Part shown: positions 37,151 to 48,596 of the stretch, piece by piece
How positions within the stretch are numbered: the first letter of the stretch is position 1
How the letters are laid out: each line of letters begins with the position of its first letter
DNA from: Pinus tabuliformis
Taxonomy: Eukaryota > Streptophyta > Pinopsida > Pinales > Pinaceae
Direction: 5' to 3'
NCBI GenBank assembly: GCA_031772625.1
Contig: CM062817.1
Location: 884,034,184-884,098,183, forward strand
DNA: 64,000 bases
The notes under the pieces: generated by a model
Database searches by the model: none
The model's input: the letters and a program-made list of their open reading frames with translations, nothing else
What the model was told of the DNA's origin: nothing
Made by a program: the position numbers and the translations under genes

Positions 37151-38635
37151 TGTTAGCCTCCTGTTGCAACAGGGTTTCATCTTTCATGATTGACATTTTT
37201 ACATGCCAAATATGTCATACTTTGCAAGCTGCAGTGTTCCATATTTCCAGAAGAAGCCAAAGAAGAAAGCCATGAAGTGTGCTAGTCCAAATGCCACTGT
37301 TGATTCCAATTTTGATGAGTTGTTCCAGTTTTGAAGAGTTTTCATTTAAGGAAGGTCCAAACAGTCTAATCTTGGCCTTCCTAGGTTTCAATTTCCTATT
37401 TTAGAATATAGAGAAATGTGTCTGTCCAAACAGTTTAATCTTGGCAGATTTGTAGATAGGTAGAAAATCAAAGGGACCCAACTATTTAATCTGGGCCCTG
37501 GCAGAAATAAGTGTAGAGCTAGATAGGAAGCATTAAAAAGAAAAATTGTAAATCTGGGTCTGCAAGTCTAAGTGCACCCAAAACAAAAAAAAAAAAGGAA
37601 GAAAAAATGTTAGGTGAGTAGGTTGGGTAGGTAGCTGAGAGGTTGCAGAAGGATGACTTATGATCAATTTTGTGTTACTAAGTGTATATTTTTCTGGATC
37701 ACAGTGCAGACAATTTTCATTCAAAGGAGCTCAAAGGTGGACATAACTAACTCCCCCTTCTTCTAATTCCCTATGTCACTTACTAATTTCCCAAAAGAGG
37801 TCAAGATCTGCTTGATTCCTCTTAGTTCCATCATCCTCCGCATCAGATTGCCTTGTTGAAGATCTGCTTCACTCAAGGATTTTATTTCTTTTCAAACTCT
37901 TTTCCCCAAAATTGGCCTAAGGTCCCTAACCTTAGCGCCTGCTTATCATCTCCATACTAACTACTAACTCTAGTATATAACTCCCTATCAGTTTTCCCCC
38001 TTCCCCTACTAAAACTTTGTATATAAAACTCCCCTATGTAAAATATCCCCTCCCTGGCAATATAGTCATATTTTTATAAGTCCGGGAAAAAATGGTCCAC
38101 CTGGGGCTGTTTTTAGCCCATCCGAGTCATAACAGGGGTTAGATGACACTTGGTCATGCTAAAAGCCTCTTCCCTAGCCCTAAAACCCTCAAAAATCCCT
38201 CTATTCCACCCCTAACCCAAATTTTGTACATAAAATATTAATCGCGCTCATTTTAAACCCATGTTTCACCCCTTACCCTAAGTCCCGAACGCAAATACAT
38301 TAACCCGCCCATATAACTTCAAACCCCACCTTTCCCTAAGTCTAAACCCACCCGCGCGCTTTATTAAATTCGGAATATCCCGCACATATTCCCTGCCCGT
38401 ATACCCCCGCTGACTCACCATCGCTGCCAGCCGTTGGATCGTTAGCCCCGCAGATCTACGGCTGACGGGCCCTCCCATCCCCGAACCGCCCGAAGCTTAG
38501 CGTCCGGGAGATGGGCGGTATTACCACCGTACTCCCGCCACGCGTCAAGCTCTCGGGTGTGGCGGAGCCCCTCCCTCCAAAACCACCCAGGAACTAAGGC
38601 GGTGCGCCCAAAACCGCTTACCACCATTTCCCTTG

Positions 38636-38837
38636 TGACGTCACCCACCTGCGTGGCCTCCTGCCACTGTACCGCCGAGTCACCTGCCACGTGTCCTACC
38701 ACATCATCACACCCGCCGTACCTGCCACGTCACCATCCGTACATGATGACATCATCATGCTGACGTCATCCTACCACGTCATCATGCTGACGTCACCCGC
38801 CGTACGAGGTCCCATCACTGACGTCATGCTGACGTCA
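38636..38837 (+). promoter_or_regulatory. Cluster of TGACGTCA (bZIP/TGA-type) sites and a G-box in 5' LTR of H
   Basis: Exact TGACGTCA occurs at 38636, 38761, 38788, 38819 and 38830. CACGTG is at 38688-38693. Several near matches (TGACATCA, CACGTCA) lie between. In plants these octamers are known targets of bZIP factors such as the TGA group. They lie about 700-900 bases upstream of the TATA box. Confidence 0.6.
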
Positions 38838-39523
38838 TCATCACTTTTTTGGCGCGAAGGAGCAAAAATCGCACTTCGGAGCCCCGGAATCAGTTTCTGA
38901 GGCAGTTTTTGATGAGCGATTTGCGCCTCATCGCTGGATTTTTTAGGCCGAAATGGGGAATCTTTAGGGAATATTTTCATTTTGCAGCCCCCAGGAAGCC
39001 CGAAAGGCGCCGAATGACCCATTTTTCTTCGCGAAGCTTGCCGGAAGGAGCAGAAGACAGTTCTAGAGGAAGCAGAGGCCGAACAACGGCCATTAATTTG
39101 TGATTAGACCCACAGCAAAGGAAAACAGCGGCCCAGTTTATTGTCAAAGAGTATCAGAGGAAGAAGAAGAGCCAAAGAGTATCAGTCAAGATCTTTTAGG
39201 GGCTCGAAGCACTTGAACATTGATGAGCCCCCCAGAAAGTCAAATCAAGAGGCGTAAGCCCATCCTTGCCCTCAAATCACAGTTAAAGCTTTAAATGCAG
39301 ACCGACAGCAAAGAAGCAGAAACCCATACATATTTATTGCAGAAAACACTGCACCAAGCCGCCAAGGACTACATCATTTACTCAGTTTTGATAAGGTAGC
39401 CCTGAACGCAGCCCGAGATATTTTTTGCATTTATTTCTGGATAGGATTAGGTCAAGTAATCATCTTTCTTTCAGACCTGTTTAGGTCAAGTTGTAATAAA
39501 AGCAGTGGTAGAGAGTTTTTCCC

Positions 39524-39531
39524 TATATATA
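39524..39531 (+). promoter_or_regulatory. TATA box in 5' LTR of H
   Basis: TATATATA within CCCTATATATAGAG. Conserved at 50984-50991 in the other LTR. Confidence 0.5.
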
Positions 39532-40356
39532 GAGCCCTCTACATTGTTACAAGTGTTGGACAATTGAGAATTTTCACTAGAGACTCGCCTTGTATACCTG
39601 GGTTTTTCTATAATCAAAGATTGCTGAAAGCTTGGAGAGCAAACTGTCTGTTGTAAATGAATAATTTTTGAGATATGAAGATGGAATTCTTGTGCTGTAG
39701 TCTGAAGCAATAAGTGAATCTTACCTCTGTTTATTGTTTACCACTATCTAGATAGCATAAAGAAAGAATAGCTTAGAATTTGTTTAAGTACACTCTATGC
39801 TCAATTTTTGTTGTTTCTTTATGTTTTCCTCTAAATGAATTGTTTATGAATGTGAATTCTCCCGGGCTCATATTTACCCCGATTCACCTGTGCTAGCTAA
39901 TTATCTAGGGATTCTTTACTGCCCCTAGGTAGAGCTCTGTTACCCCCATCTGTTGAACTGATTGAGAGATTCTTAACTGCCTCTCATTACTTAGCATTCT
40001 TTCCATCACTTAAACCTGAAATACTGTTTCATGCGCAGCTATCTAGCTCCACTTTCCCTCTCTTGTGACTGAAGAAGTGCACCAGCAGTTCTCCTCCTCG
40101 ACTCCACGCCCAATGGTTTGAAACTCCCAGCCTATGCCTTGCCTCTTTGTCTGAAGACATCAATTTTCCCACCAAAAACAAAACAAAAACCCTCTGAACT
40201 TAAAACCTAGCCTAAAATCCTTTTCAACAAAGGTAAATATAAAAGAGAGAGCCCTCTCTGATTGCAGGTTAGCTAGAACCTGCAGTCCAAATTTGGTCTG
40301 TGGTTACCTTGGCCGTATCCTTTTCCGGAGCTTAAGGACAACCTGAGTGATAACAT

Positions 40357-40376
40357 AATGGTGACTCCACTGGGGA
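40357..40376 (+). other. Primer-binding site of element H
   Basis: AATGGTGACTCCACTGGGGA follows the LTR end almost directly. The 18 bases from TGG resemble the complement of a plant tRNA-Arg 3' end with two mismatches; that match is from memory and unverified. Confidence 0.55.
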
Positions 40377-40700
40377 ACTTCCTCAGATAGTTTCATGAAG
40401 AAGGTAAGAAAGCTCTGCTGAGACCATAAATCAAACTTTCCAATTGTTGTTTATCTCTTAAAACTACAGATGAAGCCTGAATGTCAGCCAGGAAGCCTTT
40501 GAAATTGTTTTTTGCTTTGCATTAACAGGAGTAAATAAATGCTGCTTCAATCAATCTTCATGCTAGTTTTAAGTTACAAATAAGTTGTCCCAAATTTTAA
40601 TTAGTCCCTTGTTGATTACAAAAACATTCCCAGGAAAAATACCCAAAAAACAATTCGGAAGCTGGCTCCCAAGAAAAATACCCAAAAAACAATTCAGAAG
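40377..40700 (+). other. Leader of element H with a 39-bp tandem repeat
   Basis: Non-coding leader. At about 40630-40712 a 39-base unit (CCCAGGAAAAATACCCAAAA core) is present twice plus a partial third. It is in frame with the gag that follows. Confidence 0.6.
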
Positions 40701-43700
40701 TTGGCTCCCAGGAAAAATCCACGATATACAAGGTCAAATCCAGATCCCAACCCTCCAGCTGTTTTTGAAAACCCTAACCTAATCTCGAAAATCCTTAGGA
40801 AGCAAGAAAGACCGGAAAATTTTGCTGATTTGAGCCCTGAAACAGCTTACCCTAGCTGTATTCCGACTCCTGTCAAGGTTTTGTTCCGGTCAACCCCTAT
40901 TTCCCTTAGTTCATCATCTACATCCCATAGTACTTCTTCCACACCTTCATTCACTGCACATACTAACACTACTGTTGTTTCCAGCGTTCCAGTTACTCCT
41001 GTGATCCCCGTTACTCCAGTTGTTCCATTTATCCCCGTTGTTCCACTTATACCTGCCAATATGGCTAATAGATATGCACCCTTGCAATTACCTGCTAATG
41101 TTGGGGCTTTACCTCAAGAGTACCAATCTAAAATCACATATTTTGACAGCACCGGTCCTTTCACAGCCATTCAGCATACCAAAAAGATGCAAGATTATTT
41201 TGAAAACTACGAGATAGATGATGATAGTGTAAGAATGAGAATTTTTGTTCAGAGTTTAACAGGTGATGTAAGAAATTGGTTCATATCACTTGCTACAAAT
41301 TCCATAACCACCCCAGATGAGCTTTACCAATCCTTTACCAACAAATGGGAGAAAAAGAAAGACCCCTTGCACATACTAGTTGAATATGATACGATCAAAC
41401 GAGGTCCTCAAGAGACTGTATTGGAGTATTGTGCAAGATTCAATAATGTATATAACGCAATACCACAGAACTTAAGGCCTCCACCTGACCTTGCCTTGTA
41501 CAAATTTCCCGATGGATTCGACCCGGATATGGCATACCAGTTAAAAGAAAGAGCTCCTCAAACCCTTGCGGACATGCAAAATGTTGCTATTAGCATAGAA
41601 GCCAATTTAATTGCCAAAAGAAACAGAGCTAGAATAAAAAGAAGAACCACCTTTAAGGAAGAACCCTCAGCTTTTGATCAAAAGCTTGATGCTATCATCA
41701 GTGGCCTGCAAAGGCTGGGAGAAAGAGTAGAAAATGTCGAGAGAAAAGCGTCATGGGAAGGACATCAGTCCAATACCATAAGGAACCCAAATTTTAGGAA
41801 AACGCAAAACACAAATGCTGGTAGACCCACCGAAGGCCATGATATAAGACCCCCTTTTCAAGATAACTATGTTGAAGGATCTACTTCTGGTGAACCCATA
41901 GAGGACACTCACATGAACTTAATGGATCTAAAGGGCGAGGATCAAACTGTCCTGTCCCAAGAAGACCAAAATGAACCCGATTACAATCAGTTTCAGACTA
42001 AATCTGGTGAGTCTTTTGATTTTAAACAGGGTTATGATACTGCTGTGTATGAAGTACACAAACAATATAAGCTGAGAACTAGGACCATTGACATTTCCGA
42101 ACCTAGCAAAACAAAGGATGGCAAACAGCCCAACAAGATCAAAGGCAAGGCTGTCATAACAGAACCAGTTGATATACCTGTTCCAAACCCGCATCAAGTG
42201 ACGGTAGAAGACATAACAGAAATACAGTCTTCCAAAGATCAGCCTTTGCCACCTCCTTCCTCGAAAGAAAGCTCGAACAGGGTTCCCAAAAACTTTCCTG
42301 AAGTTGAAAAACCGCAAGCTAAAACTTCCCATAGCAGTGATAAACAAGAGCGAAACGCAGACAATTCAAATGAAACAGAAAAAACTGCCATTATCAACAC
42401 CAAGACTCCATTGGAAAAACCATTTAATTTAGAGGCAGAAATAGCTAAGTTGAAGATATCCATTCCCCTCTCAGAATTGGCCAAACACGATGTATATAGG
42501 CAACAAATTCAAAGATCACTTCAAATGCCAGAGGTTAAGGATGATGTAAATGTTTTAGATGACACCCCAGATCTGCTGTTTGGCCCAAAAGTTAATGGAA
42601 AATCAACACATGGACCTATCCCACCCTTTTATGTCAGTTTGCATATACATGACAAAGTTTTGCACAATGCTATGTTTGACTCAGGGGCATCGCACAATCT
42701 TATGCCCAAAGCAGTTATGGAAAAACTGAATCTTGATGTTACAAGACCTTACAAAGATTTATACTCATTTGACTCAAGTCAAGTGAAATGTCTAGGCCTC
42801 ATCAAAGACTTGTGTGTCTCCTTAGTCCAATATCCCAACAAGACCATCCTCATGGACGTAGTGGTTGCTGACATTCCACCAAAGTACGGTATGCTCCTGT
42901 CAAGATCATGGGGAGCAAAGCTCCAAGGATCCCTTCAATTAGACCTTTCTTATGCCACCATTCCAGTCTTCGGGCAACAAAAGAGACTGTATAGAGAAAC
43001 GCTCATGAAATATGTGGTAAGTAGTGAGAGCAAGCCTGAAAAATTTTCCATTTACTCAATCCACTCTGATATGGATTCCTTTATTTTGTTTAATGATGAT
43101 ACAAACGTTTCAATTGATAATGAGCCCTTCGCTCTAGAGCAACAAGCACACATCAATGAAGAGTCGGTTGCACATACCCACGAAATTGTCATAGTAGTTA
43201 ATGCAACCAGCCTACCAAAAGAAATTCCCCAAACAGAAATTTTAAATCTGCCCAATCCTAAAACAGCTCAATCTCTTGATACTGACCGTAAGCAAGAAAT
43301 CACTTGGTATTTAGATTTTGATGGCTCTGTTAACAAGTTAGGAGCAGGGGCAGGTGTCTGGATTCATAATACATATAACAACCATGCAGAAGGTCATGCC
43401 TACAAACTGAATTTCAAATGCACAAATAACATGGCAGAATATGAGGCTCTGTTGCTAGGCCTTAAACTTCTCAAAACTCTAGGGGCTGCAAAAGTGTCTA
43501 TTTTAGGAGACTCTGATTTAATCATACAACAGATGAAAGGCAATTTTGTAACCAATGACAATAGAATGAGAGCCTATAGGACCGCTACTACTAATATACT
43601 TCAGGCATTCACTGAATTCAAGCTTGACAAGATTTCCAGAAATCACAACATTAATGCACACGGCCTAGCCACCTTTGCTAGTACATGCAAACTTCCTTTT

Positions 43701-43769
43701 GACCCAAACCATCACTTCACAGCTGAAATAAAACATAGGCCCGTAGTCCCAAATAACATTAGAGACTAG
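40701..43769 (+). pseudogene. gag-protease-RNase H polyprotein of element H
   Basis: An open frame of about 1,020 codons without internal stops. The expected start codon reads TTG at 40701 (LAPRKNPRYTRS), so an ATG was probably lost, or the frame starts upstream in the 13-residue repeats. Domains in order: Ser/Thr/Pro-rich N-terminus; gag (about residues 145-300; QSLTGDVRNWFISLATNSI; EYCARFNNVYNAI); a long charged linker; protease with DSGA near 42678 (MFDSGASHNLMP); and an RNase H at about 43300-43690 (WYLDFDGSVN; NNMAEYEALLLGL; ILGDSDLIIQQM). The fourth acidic residue of that RNase H seems lost (INAHGLATFAS where ADALA is usual). TAG at 43767 ends the frame. Confidence 0.75.
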
Positions 43770-46020
43770 CAAGTATTCGAAAACGATGCCCAGATTAACA
43801 ATTTCCTCACCCTTGAGCATGAGTTTTCGAATATTAACATTGACATGGATGCTATGACAGATCCAGAACCCCAAACAACTGAAAATCAGCAAGATGTAAC
43901 AGGCGCAACAGTCAAGCAAATCCTGAAACCAACTATTTTTGACAAAGAAAACATAGAACAACTGAAACAAATACACTTGGAAGATATAGCCAAAACAGAG
44001 GCAGAGATCATTGACTTAAAGGATAGTTTTCTGCCTGCTGGCCTAACCCCATTAGAAGACATGTTTGATGCTAATGACGTGCCAGGAAAGCCAAAATTAC
44101 AGCCCATAAACACTGATATAGAGGAACACAACGTTGGGACAGCAGAAAAGCCAAAAATGATCAAACTGTCCAAAAATTTACCACCTGATCAAAAGCCCAA
44201 GTACATTGACTTATTCAAAGAGTTCCAAGATGTATTTGCTTGGAGCTATGAGGATCTGAAATCCTATGACACCTCGGTGATCCAACACACCATTCCTTTA
44301 AAACCAAACTAGAAACCCTTCAAGCAGAAACTTAGAAGAATTAACCCTATGCTTCTTCCCCCGATTGAGAAGGAAGTAAAGAGGATGTTTGAAGCAGGCA
44401 TCATAGCACCCATCAGATTTTCTGAATGGGTGTCCAATCTTGTTCCTACGAGAAAAAAGACAGGTGAAATTAGACTTTGTGTAGATCTCAGAAATTTAAA
44501 CCAAGTCTCCCTAAAAGACCATTACCCTTTGCCTAAAATGGACCACATCCTACAAAGGGTAGTGGGATCATCTAGAATCTCCTTGCTAGATGGTTTTTCG
44601 GGTTTCAACCAAATACTTGTTCACCCAGATGACCAAGACAAAACAGCTTTTACCACACCCTGGGGAACATTTAAGTATGTAAAGATGCCATTTGGTCTTA
44701 AAAACGCTGGTGATACCTTTCAACATGCAATGGATATTGCTCTCACCAAAGAAATACATGACTTCCTAGTTGTCTACCTTGATGACTTAACCCCATTTTC
44801 CAAATCTGATGAAGAACACCTCAAGCATCTCAGGCAAATTTTCATGACATGTAGGAAATATGGCATTTCCTTGAACCCCAAGAAGTCTCTGTTTGGTCTT
44901 GAAGAAGGTAAATTACTTGGCCACATCATATCAAAGGATGGGATCAGAATTGATCCCGAAAGAATACAAGCCATCCTCCAAATCCCATTTCCAAGAAACA
45001 TTAAAGAGCTACAAGCATTCCTTGGGAAAATCAACTTCTTGAGAAGATTTATTCCAAATCTAGCTGAGCTGATAAGATTGTTAAGCAATATGTTAAAGAA
45101 GGATGCCAAGGTAAAATGGTCTCTTGAAACCAAGCAAGCATTTGAGAGTATCAAATTAGCCTTAACACAAACCCCTGTCCTAACTAGCCCGCAATTTGAC
45201 AAAGATTTTATCATATTTTCATTTGCATCTGACCACACAATAGCAGCTGTCCTGCTGTAAAAGGATGAACAAGGAGCTGAAAAACCAATCGCTTTTTTTA
45301 GCCGAGCCTTAAGAGACGCTCCTTTGAAGTACCCAATAATGGAAAAGAAGGCCTACACACTTGTTAAGGCCATCAAGGATTTCAGAGTGTACATTTTATA
45401 TTCACATGTGATTGCCTATGTCCCACATGCTGCTGTAAAGGACATATTGACTCAAGAGGGATTAGAAGGCAAAAGAGGCAAGTGGATTGTGAACATCCTT
45501 GAATATGACATAGAAATAAAAACAACCAAGCTGATAAAAGGACAAGGTTTAGCTAAACTAATGTCTGAAACAAACTTCCAAGCCTTAGACATTAACCCGC
45601 TGGACAATGAACCGGAGCTGGAAACTCCACAGATCAGTGAAATCTTTTTACAATCCCCATGGTATGCTGATATATGCTTTGTATTGTTAAACCTGTGTGC
45701 TCCCCCAAGATTGTCTAGAACCAAGAAAAGATTTTTGAAAATGAAGGCTTTAAAGTTTTGTGTTATAGATGGTGCATTATTTTGGAGAAATCATGAAGGT
45801 ATATTGCTTAATTGTTTAACCATGAATGAAACTAACAATGTCATGAAAGAATTCCATGCAGGTGATTGTGGAGGACATCTATATTGGAAGTCCACTACTG
45901 ATAAAATTTTAAGGGCTGGTTTCTATTGGCCCTCTCTTTTTGCAGATGTAAAGAAGTTTGCCATGTCATGTCACAAATGCCAAATTTTTGAGGGCAAGAG
46001 AAAGTTGTTACCCCTGCCCC
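43770..46020 (+). pseudogene. RT-RNase H and integrase HHCC finger of element H
   Basis: Pol continues in frame after the stop at 43767. An acidic linker leads to RT (SNLVPTRKKTGEIRLCVDLR; SLLDGFSGFNQILVHPDD), with catalytic YLDD at 44775-44786. In-frame stops are TAG 44310-44312 and TAA 45258-45260. Second RNase H: KPIAFFSRALRDAPLKYPI and YTLVKAIKDFRVYIL; its canonical acidic residues are poorly kept (YVPHAAVKDIL where an HTDH-like motif is usual). The integrase HHCC finger is intact at about 45855-45980 (H..GGH...CHKCQ). The frame is cut at 46020 by transposon I and resumes at 47242. Confidence 0.8.
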
Positions 46021-47233
46021 CAGGGAAAATTTTAAGAACCCCCCCTAAATTTATAAATATAATAAATGGGCGAATCTTCATGGTATATAGGAAAAATGGA
46101 AGGCGATTTTATCAATAATATAATATGTATATATAATTTTTTGGCGAATCTCTCACCAAGCATGGCGAATATTCTACTCAATTATAAAATCTTGTAAGAT
46201 CTTGGCGAGTCTTTCACTAAAGAATAAAACTTTGTAAATTCCTAGTGAATCTTAGCATAGGCTACATGCTGGTTTAATTCCCCCATTTAAATAGGCTACA
46301 TTCCAGGTGAATACCATGGGTCAATACCATGTGCCATTTTGGTGAATACCATGGATCAATACCATGTGCCATTTTTATTTTTATTAATTCTAATATTAGT
46401 GTTAATAATGGTTTTTTGCATGGTATTAATAACAATCTAGTCCATGGTATTTGTCCCATAGTATTTTGGCCATAGGTTTCACCTAAATATAACCCATTTT
46501 TTGAGTGTTCGTAAATATAAGGTGACTTATGGAGTAAATATAAAAAAATGTTTTATTTGTTTACCATACCTCTCGTTTATTTATATTTTTATTAATTTAC
46601 CATACCTCTTTTACAAATATGGTATTTGGCCCATAGGATTCACTTAAATAAAACCTCTTTCTTGAGTCTTCATAAATAGAATGAGGGTTATGGACTAAAT
46701 ATAAAAAGAGGTTTTATTTATTTACCATACGTCTAGTTTATTTATATTTTTATTTATTTACCATACCTTTTAATTATAAAAAGGCATTTTATTTATTTAC
46801 CATACCTCCACTTTACTTATATTTTTATTTGTTTACACCCTTACATGTGTATAAGGTGACTTATGGAGTAAATAAAAAAAATGTTTTATTTATTTACCAT
46901 ACCTCTCATTTATTTATATTTTTATTAATTTACCATACCTCTTTTATAAATATGGTATTTGGCCCATAGGATTCAATTAAATAAAACCTATTCTTGAAAA
47001 TGGGCAAATGGATTCACTTAAATAAAACCTATTCTTGAAAATGGGCGAAGGGAAGGTTGTAAGTCCTAATTTCAAGGGCTAAATTTACCTTTTTTACCCT
47101 CTCCCTTAAAATAAGGTGGGCTATTTGAGGTGATTTGTAAAAATGTACTATGATACAAAATATTCGCCCACTAAAAATTTAAAACCCCTTAATTTCGCCA
47201 AAGGGCGAACATTCGCCCCTAAAATTATCCTTG
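46021..47233. mobile_element. Element I: non-autonomous hAT-like DNA transposon
   Basis: A 1,213-base insertion flanked by an 8-base duplication, CCTGCCCC (46013-46020 and 47234-47241). Its ends are inverted: CAGGGAAAATTTTA at left, and CAAGGATAATTTTA from the right on the other strand (12 of 14). An 8-base duplication and CAGGG-type ends are known marks of hAT transposons. Removing the insert and one duplication restores the integrase frame of H. No transposase frame is present. The interior is AT-rich with a duplicated block of about 140 bases (46515-46660 and 46852-46990). Both sub-ends carry repeated GGCGAA motifs. Confidence 0.85.
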
Positions 47234-48140
47234 CCTGCCCCTTAAACCCATCTCAACCGAGCAACCTTTTCAACAATGGGGTCTTGACTTCATTGGAGAA
47301 ATCCATCCCTCTTCCTCAGGCCAGCACAAATGGATCCTAACAGCCACTGACTATTTCACTAAGTGGGTTGAAGCCATTCCTTGTAGACAATCCAATGACA
47401 CCATCATTATCCAATTCCTTGAGTGCAATATCCTTTCCAGATTTGGCTGCCCTGAGAAAATCATCATTGACAATGCCGCTGCCTTTAAGTCCAAAAAAAT
47501 GATCAATTTCTGCCACAGATTTCATATTACCTTGGGCCACTCCACAGCCTATTACCCTCAAGGTAATGGCTTGGCCGAATCATCTAACAAAAACCTCATC
47601 AACATCATAAAGAAAGTGCTGGAAGAAAACAAGAAGAACTGGCACAAAAAACTGGTAAATACCCTGTAGGCAGATAGACTTTCAAGCAAAAGATCAATTG
47701 GGATGAGCCCTTATGAGTTAGTATACGGCATGGAGGCTAGATTTCCTTCATCCCTGGGCATTCCTACTATCAAACTGTTACAAGAGATTCAGGCTGAACC
47801 AAATGACATTCAGAGAAGAATCAATCAGACCATTCATCTTCAGCAAACCAGAGAACAGGTTTATGACAGAACACAAATTTTGCAGGAAAAGCTTAAAAAG
47901 ATGTTTGATAAGAGAGCTAAGGCTGAGGATTTCAATGTTGGTGACAAAGTTCTAAGATGGGACTCAAGAAGGGAAGACAAGGGCAAACATGCCAAGTTTG
48001 ATTTTCTATGGAGAGGTCCATTGGTTATTTCTGCTGTTCAGGGAAATAACACTTATTTTCTCAGATCTGTAGAGGATTGTTCTGCAGAAGAAGGCCCTGT
48101 CAATGGCCGTATGCTGAAACATTACCATGATCCCTTTTAA
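47234..48140 (+). pseudogene. Integrase catalytic core and C-terminus of element H
   Basis: Resumes LKPISTEQPFQQWGLDFIG. Catalytic triad residues are visible in TATDYFTKWVEA, IIDNAAAFKS and QGNGLAESSNK. A TAG near 47668 replaces the Trp usual in this place. The C-terminal part from 47703 (MSPYELVYGMEARFP; FNVGDKVLRWDSRREDKGKH) is open to 48140, ending KHYHDPF. Confidence 0.85.
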
Positions 48141-48596
48141 GGGACACAATGCAGTTTTGTATATATCTTTGTACAGTCTTATTTGTATATATCAACACTC
48201 TGTTTTTATTTTTGTATAAGCAGACCGATTGTTTAAAAAGCAGCAGTAAATTTGGGAAGGCACAGCCAAAACAAGTGTTCCAGTTTTAAAGCCTTTGTCT
48301 CTGCACCAATTTCAGCAAAACAGCAAAAGGAAGACTGTCACATTACAAGCAATTCACTGTAGAAAAGAACTATTTGCAGTCATTGTGCATAATTATCAAG
48401 CACGCAGAAGAAAGCAGGCGATGCTGTGCAGTTCACAGTAATTCAGTTGAGGAGGAGGTTGTTCATAGTTCAAAGTTTATGTTTTTAGCAGCCAGAACAA
48501 ATGTTTCCAGTCTACAACAACAAACAGAAGATCAAGGCAGTCTGACCTGCTGTTCTTGGATTTTCACAAGGAAAAGCCATCCCCAAGTGGAGCCAC
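48141..48596 (+). other. 3' untranslated region of element H
   Basis: No gene seen. It lies between the integrase stop and the 3' LTR. The purine-rich AAGTGGAGCCAC before 48597 is a weak polypurine tract candidate. Confidence 0.5.

Larger units (their letters stand above)
37151..40355 (+). repeat. 5' LTR of element H
   Basis: 3,205 bases, highly similar to 48597-51815 (3,219 bases), with small indels such as one near 38930. A GC-rich block at about 38280-38860 contains five exact TGACGTCA palindromes and one CACGTG. TATATATA lies at 39524-39531. Frames in the GC-rich block are unlikely to be genes. Confidence 0.9.

Noticed and set aside
38278..39103. Several overlapping open frames on both strands in GC-rich DNA
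   Set aside because: They lie inside the LTR of H. The same block at 49726-50564 has similar but altered frames, and the translations resemble no protein. GC richness lowers stop frequency by chance.
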